A stretch of 64,000 nt of DNA from Dipetalonema caudispina (GCA_013365325.1 JABVXV010000004.1:930001-994000), one strand, 5' to 3'. Positions 1 through 13,000 are shown, counted from the first letter of the stretch. The notes: generated from the letters alone by a model not told the origin. Numbers and translations: made by a program.

Positions 1-488
1 TCCTTGTATATCTTCAAAGTAAGCAACTAAAGGCCAACAAAAAAAGAAACGAATTTTCACGATCTTTCCACCTGCTCAGAAATCCATGATTTTAGCTACT
101 ACAACTTAAAAAAGGTTGGATCAATGAAATTTGTGGAATTAATCGATAAATTGGCTTTCGGTATTGGAAGTATTTCGAAAGGTGTGAATTTATATTAATT
201 TGATGAATTTGTTCAACATAATTTTAAAAAAAAAATCGGTAATTTTATGGAGCTTTTCGTGGCTTTGATAAATTTATTCCTTCTTGTTCCATAATTTTAT
301 TTTTTTATCATGCTGGAACTTTTCTCTTTGCAGTGGAAATTGAAGCAGCTATTAGCTTGCTCTGTGAAGTTTGTCCGGCATATTTTAAAATAGTCGAAGT
401 GCGGGGCGAAAAATACATTCACTTGAAAGACAACAGTTTTTCTGCTATCCGAGATATTGTAGATTCAGAGATTAAGAAATGTATCTAG
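1..488 (+). CDS. cdt-1: DNA replication licensing factor CDT1, 3' end (partial)
   Basis: CDT1 loads the MCM2-7 helicase onto replication origins together with ORC and CDC6. Only the last exons are here: about 1-18, 80-181 and 334-488, with donors GTAAGC and GTGTGA, acceptors CTGCTCAG and CTTTGCAG, phases that fit, and a TAG stop at 486-488. The joined tail reads SMKFVELIDKLAFG, then ISKVEIEAAISLLCEVCPAYF, then KIVEVRGEKYIHLKD. That is the pattern of the C-terminal winged-helix, MCM-binding domain of CDT1: a leucine-rich helix, a Pro-aromatic turn, then a beta strand ending in a YVKL-like motif. The family call rests on remembered family patterns, not a search. The gene's 5' part lies outside the window, and the first 18-base exon is the least certain piece. 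Alternative: another winged-helix protein. Confidence 0.7.
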
Positions 489-497
489 TACGACGAC

Positions 498-960
498 ATG
501 GTGGCCTCAAAGTTAGCAGAATACTTCAGGGTAAAGATTTCGGTAGAAAAGGTTTTTTCTTTTTTTAGATTACTGCATTGTTATATTTATTATTGATATT
601 GTGAACTCCGTAATATATATCTTGTTACTCTCTGGATACTTTATAACAATTTTTCAGTTCAGTACCGTGCTTCTCTTTTATTGCAAGTGTCGTTCGTTGC
701 CAAGAGTATATCACATTTCCCTTCCTGATGCTGTTGTAACCATAGTAAACCTGGTATAGCACTGTACTTCGTCTGCCCTAAGTAGAATTTATTAGAACGA
801 AATCTAAAAACATTTAGTTAAGAAGAAAATCTAGTTATGTATTCTTATTACTTTCTAGTTTCTTTCGGGAAATTTGCCCGAGCAAAAAATTGCTGAGGCT
901 AACGTATATTTCATCAAAGGAACTTTCAGTGCCGAAAATGAAAAGACTAGATTAATGTAA
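498..960 (+). CDS. doubtful small three-exon gene, unrecognised
   Basis: An ATG lies only 10 bases after the CDT1 stop. Exons 498-530, 658-753 and 859-960 join in phase 0 throughout (donors GTAAAG and GTATAG; acceptors TTTTTCAG and CTTTCTAG) and give 76 residues ending in TAA. Recognisable stretches are MVASKLAEYFR, CKCRSLPRVYHISLP and LPEQKIAEANVYFIKG. I do not recognise the family. The residue composition looks protein-like and the three parts share phase, which is why it is listed. Against it: the start is abnormally close to the CDT1 stop, no spliced-leader acceptor lies just upstream, and a good GTAAGT donor follows the stop at 984. It could instead be CDT1 3'UTR, or part of a larger gene in another model. 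Confidence 0.25.
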
Positions 961-975
961 TATTTGGAATTGCTT

Positions 976-3900
976 ACAATATAGTAAGTCGCAATATTTC
1001 TTGTTTTTCATGTTTCTCGAAAATATTTGTCTTTCATGCCTTTACAAAACTTTAAACTTAATAGAGTAAATGTCTCTTCCTTAAAAAATTTTGAAAAATA
1101 TACTTATTTCTTGTACCTCTTTCGAAAACTGGTAAAGTTTTGTACGGGAATCACTATGCATCACATAATGACTGTTGGTGATATAATAGTCATTTCACAA
1201 AAAGAGGAACCTAATTGTATGTTAAAGTCTTGATTAAACATCAGTATAGTTCTGAAGTTCATTAAGGAAAATATGTTGTAATTCTGTCGAGTATCATGCT
1301 GTAGCAGTAACAAATGAGACGGTGACTTCTAAGAAAGTCAGATTGGATTTAAATTACGAGATGAAAGTCCGGTTCGTATTCATATTGAACAGTTTTGTGA
1401 TACAAATAAATTTCAATTTCATCCCTTCCTCCATTTTTTTTCCTTTTCTGCCAACTTTGTCCAGTTATTTGTCAACTAATGTAGTCCTCGCATCATTCCA
1501 CTCGTACTTGTGTGATCTATTTGTGTGCTATTTGCAACGCTCTCTCATCCGACTCGTTAGAACTTTTTCAAATCTTATTGTCCCCATTTTTCCCTACTCA
1601 AGTCAAAAAAAGTGGTTGTTCTTTCGGTTATTGGCACACTTTCTTCGATGCTTCTCGCAGTTTTACAGCTTCTAACGCAAAGAAATTTTTGTTACTACGC
1701 TTTCCGTAATTGGATATGTTTTACTTTACTTTTTTAATTATCGGTGAATTCAGAGATCTTTTGTCTAAAATTTTTTAATTTCACATTTCTCATATTTCAG
1801 TCAATTTTACAGTTCTTGTTTAGTTTTTTAAAAAAATCATGGGGAAGTGCTGCTGTAGCATTAATTGCTCATACAGCAATATCTCTCCCACTGATTACTG
1901 ATTTAACACTTATTAATTTTTGCTACCTTAAATTCTAGCTACTTTATCGAGATCTTAAGATTTCGAAAAAATGAACTACTTTGTTGCTGATGATTCTTTC
2001 AATTACAAAAATAAGGAATGCAGTTGTGCTAGTTGTAATTATGATTCTAGTACTAGTACTATTACTTATAGTAATCTCATATTTCGCTATATACACATCA
2101 ATGTTCAGTCACTGCTTTTCAACAACTCTCGTTTCACATCTCTTTTTTATGTCACCTCTATCGTTATTGCTGTTACTGCCTGTTATCAAGATGTTAGTTT
2201 GTTAATGGGTTCTCTTGATAGTAATTTCAGTATTAGGATACAATTCTGTCATCTTGTTTTCTTTCGACATAATGGAATTAGATAGGTTTTGTAATCAACA
2301 CAGTATTGTGAACTTTTATTCCTCTTTTATGCTCCCATTCGGGACAAAAGAAAACCGGCTATTGATTTTCTTCCTCCAGTTTATTTTTTGAATTTGTCGT
2401 ATCTTCAACATCTTCTGCAGTACTTTTAACAAGAATCACTTCTTATTCCATGCATTGCGCATTATAAAGCATTTGGAGTGCCTAGCTTCTATCCGTGTTA
2501 TCAATACACATCATATAATTTGCATTGTCTGGAAAATTCCATCCTCGTTTTTTGCTTAATTTCGTTCGATAGAATTCAAAATCTTTTTCAACACTGCGTA
2601 GAATATCACTTCATTATATGGAAAGGGAATTGAGGCGACAGTTAGCAAATTGTCATTGCAGTTTGAAAGATGAACTCTTCGGGGAACAGTCTGTTTTGGT
2701 CATATCAGGCGATGAGTACTAGTAACAGCAAGTTGATAGCACTGCTCCTGTATTTCGAATGTCCTATTTCGGAAATAAATTTTTATATCATCTTGATCTT
2801 ATCCTTTTGTTCATTAAATTTTGATTGGAAAATTAAAGGTAACTCATGCAAATTTTTTAAGAACTTGAAAAACTCGACATTCGTTATAAATTTCAATATT
2901 TTCTACTGATTGGAAATATTTTCTTTTTATTCAGGAATGTGAGGAAATGTTTGATCTTCATTCATCATTGTGTTTAATCTCTTCCCTACTCAATCTTTGC
3001 TTTTTGAAGTGATGCTTCACATAACGATCCTCATTTTGTATTACTTTATGCGATGATATTGTGTTTCATAATATTGCATTTTTACATTCAACTCCTATGG
3101 CAGAATAATTTATGTACAGTTTTTGAAATAAATTTTGATATATTTAGTAGTATTCTTAGTATACATACTTTCAAGATAAATTTGAAAGATAATTTTACAA
3201 TGAATTGTAATGTCATGGTATTAAGTTGAACATAATTTTCGAATCTAACAAAAAAAGTATTAATGGACGAGGTTAGCGAGTTTTCTAGTCTGATGAGACT
3301 GATAGGGGAAAGGTCACATCATGTATATCATACTATGAAGTCATACTACGTGAGAAAACGTTTGCATACGTGAAATTTACTGCAGCTACTCCCTGCAAAT
3401 AAGAGCAGACAGATGAAATGCGAGGGTGGTTGTAACATCATTGTCCGTTGAGACATATCAAATTTCAGAGCGCGTACCGTCACAAGTAGCGTTTTATGTG
3501 CACTTTTCCGCAGTTGGTACTTCTCGTATTCTTATACTTATTCATTTTCAAAGTCTCATCTGGATTGGGCATTTTCCGGAGTCGTTTTGATTCTGGTTTA
3601 ATTTTTTTATTAGAGAAATCATATTTACTTGTCAACACATAATCATCGTGTTTTATATAAAATAGAATAATGCAAAGTAATATTGTATTTATATTTATAT
3701 TACTTTATTTGTGTACATATAAATTTGAAATCATTAAGATATTCTTTGCGCTTTAGCACCATCACAATAAATTCTGCTTGCATATTTCATATGTTAGGAG
3801 TAGCTTATATTACTATTTATTGTCGTATTGGAAGGTTTCTCTATGTTGATTGTGCCAATTCTATACCCCAGAGAAACCAAGTAACTATTCTCATTTGCAG
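976..3900. other. intergenic, no gene seen
   Basis: About 2.9 kb of AT-rich sequence. Open frames of 60-117 codons occur (for example 1322-1675 and 1971-2285), but they are rich in Phe, Leu, Ile and Ser, overlap one another in different frames, and lack a convincing set of flanking splice sites. A good acceptor (CTCATATTTCAG, ending 1800) is not followed by a recognisable exon. Nothing else supported. Confidence 0.5.
3890..3900 (+). promoter_or_regulatory. probable trans-splice acceptor of the Cys-rich gene
   Basis: The pyrimidine-rich run CTATTCTCATTTGCAG ends at 3900. It lies 91 bases upstream of the start codon at 3992, with an in-frame TAA at 3965-3967 in between. The coding start is therefore in this exon, and the AG is either a spliced-leader addition site or the 3' end of a 5'UTR intron. 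Inference from nematode gene structure. Confidence 0.4.
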
Positions 3901-3991
3901 ATATTGCTGAAAATATCAGCGGAACTCAAGGCCCGTTCATTTTGATCCCGACAAGTGGAATTAGTAAACCAAAAAAACTAGAAATGTTGAG

Positions 3992-4302
3992 ATGATGACA
4001 TCGATACCAGAAGTAGCAGTAACAACAACGAATTCTACGGCAATGAAGTGCCATGACTGTAGTGCACCATTTACAAATGATGGAAGTTGTATCACTGGCG
4101 ATGAAAGTTTGACACAGGGTATTAATAGTCATAGCAGCAAAGGTGGTGAAAAGAGAGACTGTTGGTGGTGGTGTCGTGATTGCATGGCCACTGTATGCAG
4201 GTAATTCTTGTCACATTACGAACATTTTTTTAAGGAACTGCAAATATATGCGGTATTTTTTTTTCTAGTAAGAGTAAGAGTAAAGAAAGGAATGATAGAT
4301 AG
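3992..4302 (+). CDS. small cysteine-rich protein, two exons, unrecognised
   Basis: Exon 1 is 3992-4200 (donor CAG|GTAATT). A 68-base intron ends in TTTTTTTTTCTAG. Exon 2 is 4269-4302 and ends in TAG. The split Ser codon joins in phase, giving 80 residues. The protein has a Thr/Val-rich start, then KCHDCSAPF, a Gly/Ser-rich middle with SHSSKGG, then DCWWWCRDCMATVC and a basic SKSKSKERNDR tail. Two CxxC pairs about 40 residues apart resemble a zinc-ribbon or other metal-binding layout, but no family is recognised. There is no signal peptide or membrane segment, so a nuclear or cytosolic location is likely. An in-frame stop upstream fixes the start within the exon. It faces the channel gene tail to tail. 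Exon 2 could be wrong if the gene continues elsewhere. Confidence 0.5.
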
Positions 4303-4906
4303 AAAAACTACGATCAGGTTAAAAATTAGTTTTATTATGAATAGAAAGGATAAAGAATTCAAGGACTTCCCTAAGCATTGAACTGATTAGGTTAAAGAGA
4401 TGCTTTTCGTAACAAATTATAAATTGCTTAGGCTAAGAACTAAAGTAGTGAAGTTCAAGATTACCGCTGGGGGAACCACGTCAGTTAGTGGTAGTTGATT
4501 AGTTAATATCAAATTAGTGATTGGTCACCAAGGCCTCTTATACATAAGAGCTTAGCTTATTAGCTATCTTTATTCATGACATAATTCAAACGTAACTGCA
4601 TGTCTTCAGTAAGGTAGGAAAAATTGGCTCATAATATATCTGATTTCCTCAGTTATCCTTTAGACTGATAGATATGTTAAAATGAAATTTACTGTTTTCT
4701 GTCGTAATTTCCGATCCCCTGCTGGAAGTACGAAAAAAACTTTCTATACAACAGTGAACTTAATATTGAAAATTATTTATCGGAGAAAGGTTAACATTGT
4801 TGTTGGATAGATTCTTCGATTTTGTCAATAACTTAAGTTCCGATTTTTGTTTGGTTTCATTTGTTGGCTTTATGAGTTTACTATACGAGAAGTAGATTGA
4901 AAAAAA
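4303..4906. other. convergent 3' intergenic spacer
   Basis: About 600 bases between the tail of the cysteine-rich gene (+) and the stop codon of the channel gene (-). It should hold both 3'UTRs. A TTTATT at 4569-4574 is AATAAA on the minus strand and could be the channel gene's poly(A) signal. No other feature seen. Confidence 0.4.
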
Positions 4907-7900
4907 TCAGTTTTTGGGGCCATGTTCAGACGTCATCACAAAACACGCTGTCCAATAGATAATATTGAATACGGTAAATGCAATCGGTACACAGAATCGG
5001 GCATAGAAATCAATTTTAGCAGGAAAATAAGTAGGCCTCATGAAAAGATGCTTCAAACGATCCATCACTCTTTCACGTGGATGTACTGATAACTGCAAGA
5101 AACAATTATATTCATATATCCGAAAAAGTCAATTTTTAACAGTAAAATTTTGCGAGATATTTAGCTTTAGTAGAAATTTGCTCTGCGGACTTTCGGAAGT
5201 CTCAGCTCTTCTCCTTCCTTCAATTCCTTACCTCATTTGCTCGTGGCCATGTTTATTATCATCATGAAGTTTCGAATTTGAACGATGCCGGTAGACTATC
5301 GCTTGATGAGAGCTCTGTTTCAGATTTAGATTTAAATTAAAGTTTCTGACTTGTAGCTCTTAATTTCTGTTTTCGATTCTCAATAGAACCCTTATCAGCT
5401 CACCAAATAACAGGTACATTGCTGCTGGTAGATTTGTTGATTTTCAATGCTTCGTTTATCAATTCTTCGACGTCCTTTTCTTGATGTATTATTTTTCTTC
5501 TCTTGAAGACAGTTATCTTGATAAGAGACGAAAGCATATTCTAGAAGTGCTCCAAATACAAAAGCTTGACAAGCTGAAACTTATGTATGATATTCTTCCC
5601 CTTTACAAATTTAAATGAAAGTCATTGTTGGTGCACTATACTTATAAAAAATTTTCGCATTTTTGGAAGTTCTTTTTGGATTAGTGACTAATTCCTAAAA
5701 AATTTCCAGGAATTTAATGTTAGCAGCAAAAATAGATGATAGCTTACCGCCTAGCCAAACGTCCACCACTTTTACATAGCTTACTGGAGGCAACTTTGCG
5801 TTAATAGATGATGTCTGAAATGTTTTTGCTTTTTTTAATTTCAAAAAAGATGGGTAGCTATAACAGTTTTGAACTTTACATGAGCTTTGGCTAACTGGAG
5901 CGTTCAAATTTGCAAGGGACGAAAGAAAGGGACCATTGTTTCTTCACTTTCAACTTTGAATTTTAATCATAATGACAAAGCAATTCTACACAAGAAGTTT
6001 AGGAATCTAGTACAATTATGGAACACTAATATTAATTAGTAAAACTGCCAGTTGAATCGAGTTTCAATATTCAGCCAATCATTTCTAGCACTGGACAGAA
6101 AATTTCTCGTGAGATACATTAAAGTAACAACTTACCAGTGTGGTCATTGTGAGAAGGGTAGTGACGCCAAGAGCAATACGGCCTGCTGTAGAATGTATGT
6201 CAATCCAGAAGCTGACCCAGCTGACAATCACGATCATTGTTGTTGGACCATACAGTTGAATTAAATAATAGCTGAAAAGATTTCTTTTTAGATAGAATAG
6301 GCTAAGGAATAGAATCTTTCAAAGGAGCAGTTAATATTGAGGTATATTAATAAGGCAGCTTTAGTTCGACTTTTTATCGGAAAATCTTGATATACAAATG
6401 CAGAATAAAACAATTATTTCTTACTTCGTTAACCCTGTCTAAAGTGCAAGAAATTAGTGATTTTTAATGGGTCCTAGAAATTGCTGTCCCCTTTTTTATA
6501 CACTCTCGACTATTTCAAATAACTGAAGCCTAAAATTAATGAGAAGTTAACCTGAATTGACGCGAAAGTTCGAGACGCATCCTTAAGCAAGCATAGGTTC
6601 CTGAAGTTTCAGAGATAGTCATGAACCTTTTCAGGAATACATAATGGGGAATTTCCGACAACTAGACTTCATTTTCTAGAGGTAATGAATTTCCACAAAA
6701 CTCGCCTATGCACTTTATTCTGCGAAAAAGGCAACAAATTTACTATATCAAAAAAAAGGAAAGGAAACTGTATATTTTGGAATCACAAGGCTAACGGGAA
6801 GGAAATTACTGCCAGTTTGCTAAGTAGATTCGGTAACCTCACCGAAGGCTTGATGAAAAAATTGATTTGACGGATGTGATCTTGAAGCTTCTTGAAAAGT
6901 GATGCATAATCGCGTCAGGTACTAGCACTACAGTCTAGCATTATAAGCTAGAAGAAGTACTGTAATGATTGACCGGTTAGTTCCGGTTATAATAAATTGA
7001 ACAAAAGTAGAAATACCTGTATTAGTGTGACTGGTGCATTCATGGTTAGTTTCTATAGCTGTAAGCAAAAAATTGGGCAAGTCACTGCCAACACCAGGTT
7101 TCCTTTGTACTGGCGGTCCTCCTTCTCTTTCCCATTCATATACAATATCCTGAAAATCCAAAGATTTTTCAAAGAATAATCCTTATCAATACCAAAATAA
7201 AATTTCCGCTGAATACTTAGTGTTCTATCTTTCTTTGTGAATTTTAAATTTCCGTTTTACGACTTTTCAATATTTTTAAATCATTGTTTTTATTAGTAAT
7301 TATATTACTTTCTAAATAGAGAAAGTAAAAGTCATATTTATGCTATAAAGAAAAAATTTTAGGGCGGACGGAACAACTTGTCCTTACTCTTACCAAATTC
7401 TTACATATGGCTCAGCTTATTAACGAGCAAAAAATTATGTAAATCAGTTAATCAGGAAAGATTTTACGAAGGTGATTTTGCTTCTTAGTTTTTAATATAA
7501 TTTATACAAAAAATTGGTTGCATTAATTCAAAATATGGTTTTCGAATAGAAACGAAATGATACGGTGACAGTGTGAGCATAGCTGATTAAATCGAAATCG
7601 CAGTATTGCACATCGAGGGGATAAAGTTGTAGATGCATTGGGCATGATAACGTTAGTGATAACCGGACGCTGTATAGTATCTGTCCATTAGGGTATATCC
7701 TCAAAAACATGTTCTCTGTATCGATGTGATGTCTGTGTGCTGCTTTTTCAGTCTGAAATAAGTTCCCTGATATCTTCTAGATAGAATATCCAAAATAATT
7801 TTACGAGGTTATTTACTCAGTAGGTCGAGAAACATTCTTCGTTTATTTTGTAACTTTTTTTCAGCTATTCTATTTAAGAAATCACTTCCTTAAAGAAAAA

Positions 7901-10000
7901 AATTGGTTTTCGTAAAATAAGGAAATTCTTTTTAATCACATACCGGAAAAAATGAATCAGGCATCCAAATATTGTTTCTGACGTGAGGAACCGTAAGGAA
8001 ATTGGGCATATTGGTAATGTGCATATTTTCATAAGCTAACCTACGATCAAGCCATCTTTCCCTGAACGTTATCTGCATGCTGTATTCCTGCAATTGCGAA
8101 TAGAATTGTAATTTTGATTGAAATCAAGAGAAAAAGTCGAACAATGGCCGATCCAAGTGAAAGAAGATTTCTGAAATTGGGGAAAACAATTCTGGAAATA
8201 TTATTAGATATTTCAGATATTTTACTTCAAACCCAACACTTTTTTAATCCTGAACATCTATCAGAGAGATTGAGAAAGACCTTTGCAACATATCTTTGAT
8301 AATTTTTGCAAGTGGAATATTATATTTTACTAGGGTTTGGCACTTTTGAAATTCATGTCTACTTTTCAACTTCCAACAACTTCCTAATTTGTGAAAAGCA
8401 ATAAGAACATTAATTCCGTTAAATTTAATTTCTTGTCCTATAGGGTATATCAAAATCCTTTCCTTTAATTTGTTAAATTATATGCAATTTCTGCATTTTT
8501 TTTCGACTTTACAAAAAGCAACTTTAAAAGAAAGTACCTACCATATTTACAACATCGATTTTGCTTAACATTCGTAGCATGATATTTACTTTAACGATAA
8601 CAGGCCCACTAGCTGCTGAAAAAAGAAAACGGCAGACATTTATAAGAAAATCATATTTGACCGCTTGTTCTCTATCTCAAATTTAAATTGATCACTTTTC
8701 CACCTGTTCGTTGCTCGGCGATTGAATGATATGTTCTTTGTTCTTCCTCTAAGATTTTACTGAACAGAGTTATGCATAAAATACGAATAACATTGATTGA
8801 AAAGCGTTGTGACAGATCAGAAATTTTATTTTATGGGACTTTAAGTTTAATAAAAATTTACAGATCTATGATTTCGAAATTCTAGCTTAGACATTTTATC
8901 ACGATGAACAATTTAATCAGGATTAAGTAGTGTTGCATGGTGAGACATGTTACAGAAGCTTTCATGTTAACCAAGAAGGCACTGTTTTATCTGGTAAAGA
9001 CCCAGTTGTTTCAAACTAGCCTGAAATTGCGTTTGTAAGTCTCTCTTCCTCTCTTTACCAGAAATGGATTTTGAATTTCATTGTTCAGTTGCAGCAAAAG
9101 TTACTCTACCACGTAATTATTCGGCTTAAGTATCATTCACAGCAAAATTTTCTTTTTCTCAACATGGAAGAATTTTCATTTTCATGAAAGTAAAGAGTTC
9201 ATAAAAAATTTTTTAAAAGAATTTTCATTTTCTCAGCCATACAAAAAAAAGAAAAATCCAATCTCTACAATTGTGCTTTTTCTGTTGCTAAACTGATTTT
9301 ATTCACTGATTTTAAGAGTTTTATACTGGTAAACTGATTTTAATCAAATGAAGTTTTATACCTCGTGAATTTTATCCTTCTCTTATACCGGTGGATGAAC
9401 TTTTGCCCATCAGACAAAAACATTTAAGTTTTACGAAGAACTGTAGGTTTTCTTATTTCCATCGAAATCTTGGACACCAGCCAACTGTCAAGACTACTTA
9501 GTGGAACTATGAAGCTAATTTCTTCGTAAAGGATTGATGGATTACAGGTCTCTATTGTTACATTACAGTGGCTTACTGGAGCCTGGTACAAGTAAGGAAT
9601 ATTAAGATAAGTTCTACTCGTTTCTATTTTTAAATAGATGTTATTTATTGCAAAACTGTGTTTCTCATTAAGCTTATTTGCAATGATGAGTAAAAGATGA
9701 TATGACACAAACATACATAACTAAAACAATTTATATAAAATTCTTAGTACATAGGTTTGTTTTGCCAAAGCAATTACTAAGCATTTAACTATACCTGTAC
9801 TATTAGTTGGTGGTGGTCGAACACGTTGATCATAATCTTTGAGAAGCTTTCCAAGGATTAATTGCTCTTCAGAACTACTATGTACCATTTTTTGAGGAGC
9901 ACCAAAATTGATTGTTGTCGGTGTACCGTGCTTCACTGATTCCGTAATACAGAAGACAATGATAGCCAGAATGCCCATCACGAAGATAGCATAGTTTAAG
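4907..10000 (-). CDS. Cys-loop ligand-gated ion channel subunit, GluCl-like
   Basis: Pentameric neurotransmitter receptor subunit, probably a plasma-membrane anion channel. Exons, 5' to 3': 9795-10000 (likely ATG at 9978-9976), 8542-8615, 7944-8087, 7564-7752, 7017-7149, 6552-6600, 6136-6271, 5748-5814, 5404-5573, 5232-5314, 4907-5092, about 471 residues. A hydrophobic signal segment ([11 protein letters not shown]) comes first. The ligand-binding domain has WMPDSFFP, the 13-residue Cys-loop [15 protein letters not shown], and the second cysteine pair [16 protein letters not shown] typical of glutamate-gated chloride and glycine receptors. M1 ([12 protein letters not shown]), M2 ([11 protein letters not shown]), M3 ([19 protein letters not shown]) and M4 ([14 protein letters not shown]) follow. 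The M3-M4 loop is short, basic and Gln-rich. At the mouth of M2 the usual PAR is AGR. The last intron does not join in phase (83-base exon; see findings). Which transmitter opens it cannot be read from the sequence. Confidence 0.88.
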
Positions 10001-13000
10001 CTGAAAAAAAGCTACACTTCATGCACTTCTCGAGCTCGAAAAATGATTTGTTGTTACTAATATTGTTTGAGGAAGAATAGCATTTGTGAATAGTGCGATA
10101 AGAAGTTTCGAGTTTTTCTCTAATAAATGAAAAATAATAGATAAACAGAAGACGTTAAATGAATATATAGCCACTAAGTCGCCATATTGTTGTGGATAAC
10201 TGCCTGGCCTATTCCAAGTTGTCTATCCTTTGTTAGTTATTTTTTCACAACCTTCTTTTATTCCTATTCATAATTCTGCCTCCATTGTGTCCGTATACTA
10301 TCTCTTTTTCTTCATACGGTTGTGTTTTTTTATATATATTTTCAGTGATGCGAGCAGTTTGTTGAACAGTTATTTGGAATAATTAGTGCGGAAGTTGGTT
10401 AGACTAGTTGGGTTTTAAAATAAAATTTACCGTGTGTCCCTTTTTGATCCTATTAAAAATTAAAGGATTAATTTTATAAGTTACTTATCATTGTTCACCG
10501 ATATATATACACTTATAATTAACCTACTGATATAATTATGAAAATTTATTGTTTAACGTAAAAGCCTATTCTAAACTGTTTCTCCCTTTTTCACTTATCC
10601 ATGTTTGCATTATATGTAAACGAGATAAAGAACTCATCGAATGAATAATATATATATGATGAATATTGCTCAATAAATTAGTATTACGTAAGTATAAAAA
10701 GTCATTCTGTTGCTATAAAAACGAGATAGTGGCTTCAGCTACTATAGTTTCTGATATTATCTTTTGAAAATAAAGAATAGAAAACTAGCAAGTAAAAGAT
10801 AATAGTTTTTCCGGATTATCCAAAAAACTAAGAGTCGAGGCTTTAATTCAAGTGGTGGATGTTAAGTAATAGTTAAAAGCCCAAGATATCTGGCCCACAC
10901 AATTGACTAACTGCTTAAGTAACAACAATCGAAAAATTGAACATGTAATCAGGAAGTGAAATAGACATCAGGTCAAAAAATACCTTTGTAGGAGAACTGC
11001 TTATACTGTTATATGAAGTTAAGCATCCATATTAGTCCCGACTTTGTTAAGAAGATTGAGATCAAGAAGTGAGAGCTAGAATAATGTTTCACTTCTTTCT
11101 TACACTAAGATTTTTCATCTCATTCTTTTTACAGAGGACGATTTATAGTACTCATTTTCCTTGAATTAATGATACTAATTTGTTGTTTCAAAAACCTGTT
11201 GGTTTCATTTTCTATGATTTCAGGACAAATTGGGCATATTAGAAAGATCAAGTATAACTCTTCTATTCTATCTCTATTTCTTCTATTGCAAAGTATTCAT
11301 TAAGCATAAGTAAGTTAATAGTTGAAAAGCTTGTTGCTTTTTTGACCTTTAAACAGTGTCATAAATGCTAAATCTGTTATGCAGCAATTTGACAGTAGTG
11401 TAAGTATTGGTGTTGGAAATGAATTCTCAGTTGTTGATCAGAAAATTTTGAATACCTGCAACCTCCAAGTAAAATGGTGAAATGTCAATGATAATTATGA
11501 AGTCATAGATCCGGCTTAGTTTCAGCGCTAAAGCGATGAGATTTTAATGTATCGGTCTAAAACATCAGGTTGGACTTTATGGATGTTAACAACTTACATA
11601 AATTGATATTGCAGTGTAGCAGGACCAATTTTCATCTAAAACAAAGTTCCTTTATTTCCATTTCATGCCAATTTCCACTTTACACATCATCCTTAATAGT
11701 CAAGCAAACATCAGCTGGAAGTTGGATAATCAAACAATTTTGGACAAATATATTGTTACCTCATAGAAGAAGCACTTTTTATTATTTTAGTCGTAATGAA
11801 TAAAATACGATTTCAGAGAAAGTGCTGGCTTATTTCAAATGCATAACTTCCGATAGATCGTCTGAAGGAAAGTTAAAAGCCTGTTTTTCAAGAACCCTTT
11901 TTGAGATTTTCTTTTGTTAACGAGAGAAAAATTCTAAGGAGCACTACCAGAAATAATTAATTAGGTTGGGATGTCTTACATCGGATAGTTTGAACAGAAC
12001 AATACATATAGATATATATATATATAATCCACCAAAAACGAAGATTAGCGCGCAACATCATCAGAAAAACTAGATAAATACATCATAGCGTATCTGACAT
12101 CTGCATTTTTCCAAGTAAGCTAGATTGTCCTGTGTGTATATTTAGAAGTAGATTTGTTTTGGAGGTTGCATCTGCTACATAGCAATGAATCAGAGGAATG
12201 AGACGAACATTGAATTACTTAAGTACGGTATGCATGTGAATGAGTATATTTTTCTTTTTTGTTAAGTTATGCTTAAGGGTTTAAGCAGTAAATTTTCTTT
12301 CTCAATTAGGTTGATGAACTGACTTATAACTGATTGTTATGATTGAATAGCTTCATGATTTTTAGAAAGCTCTCTAGAAGAATCAAGGTTACTTTTCAAG
12401 AAAAGGGAACATGGAAAAGGAAATGTTTGTCTTGCAACATTATTGATGCAACATGCAACATTACTAATTTATGCAGAATACCGGGCGATTACATGGTGGT
12501 AACATCATTTGTAATATAGAATATAATTCTATCAAAAAATCTCCCTATATTAACAAAAATTGATCAGTATTTCTTACTATCAGAATGCATTATATACTTC
12601 AAGATATCGGAATGGAATTCGCAGCATTGAAAGAGGACTTGTTTTTTAGTGAGAAAAAAGGATCACTTTCAATTGAACTAAACTCTCTTCCCTTTATCTG
12701 CCTTTATCTGTTAAAATTAATTAGGAAAAAATTAGTGATGGCTTCGAGATGAGTTATGGTCTTGTCAGTAGTTTACTAAAAAGGAAAAATTTATTTGAGC
12801 TGAAAGAAATGAAAAATTGTACTTACTAGTGATCGATTTGGTTAATGCTCGCGAAGAGATGGTTTATGATAATAGGATGATAGGCAAAATAAGGTCAGAG
12901 AAATATTTGGACGTGAGTTAATAAATGTGGTAGATGGAAAGTACACGGATATTAATTTGCATTTGTAATACACACTTGTCGTATGCTTCCGCCGTCTTTT

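Noticed and set aside
6052..6264. Plus-strand frame with many cysteines (CCRMY, HDHCCW)
   Set aside because: It is the antisense of the M1-M2 exon of the channel gene, which explains the composition.
9424..9714. 97-codon minus-strand open frame inside the channel gene's second-largest intron
   Set aside because: The flanking exons (9795-10000 and 8542-8615) already join in phase without it, and it has no matching splice sites or family likeness.
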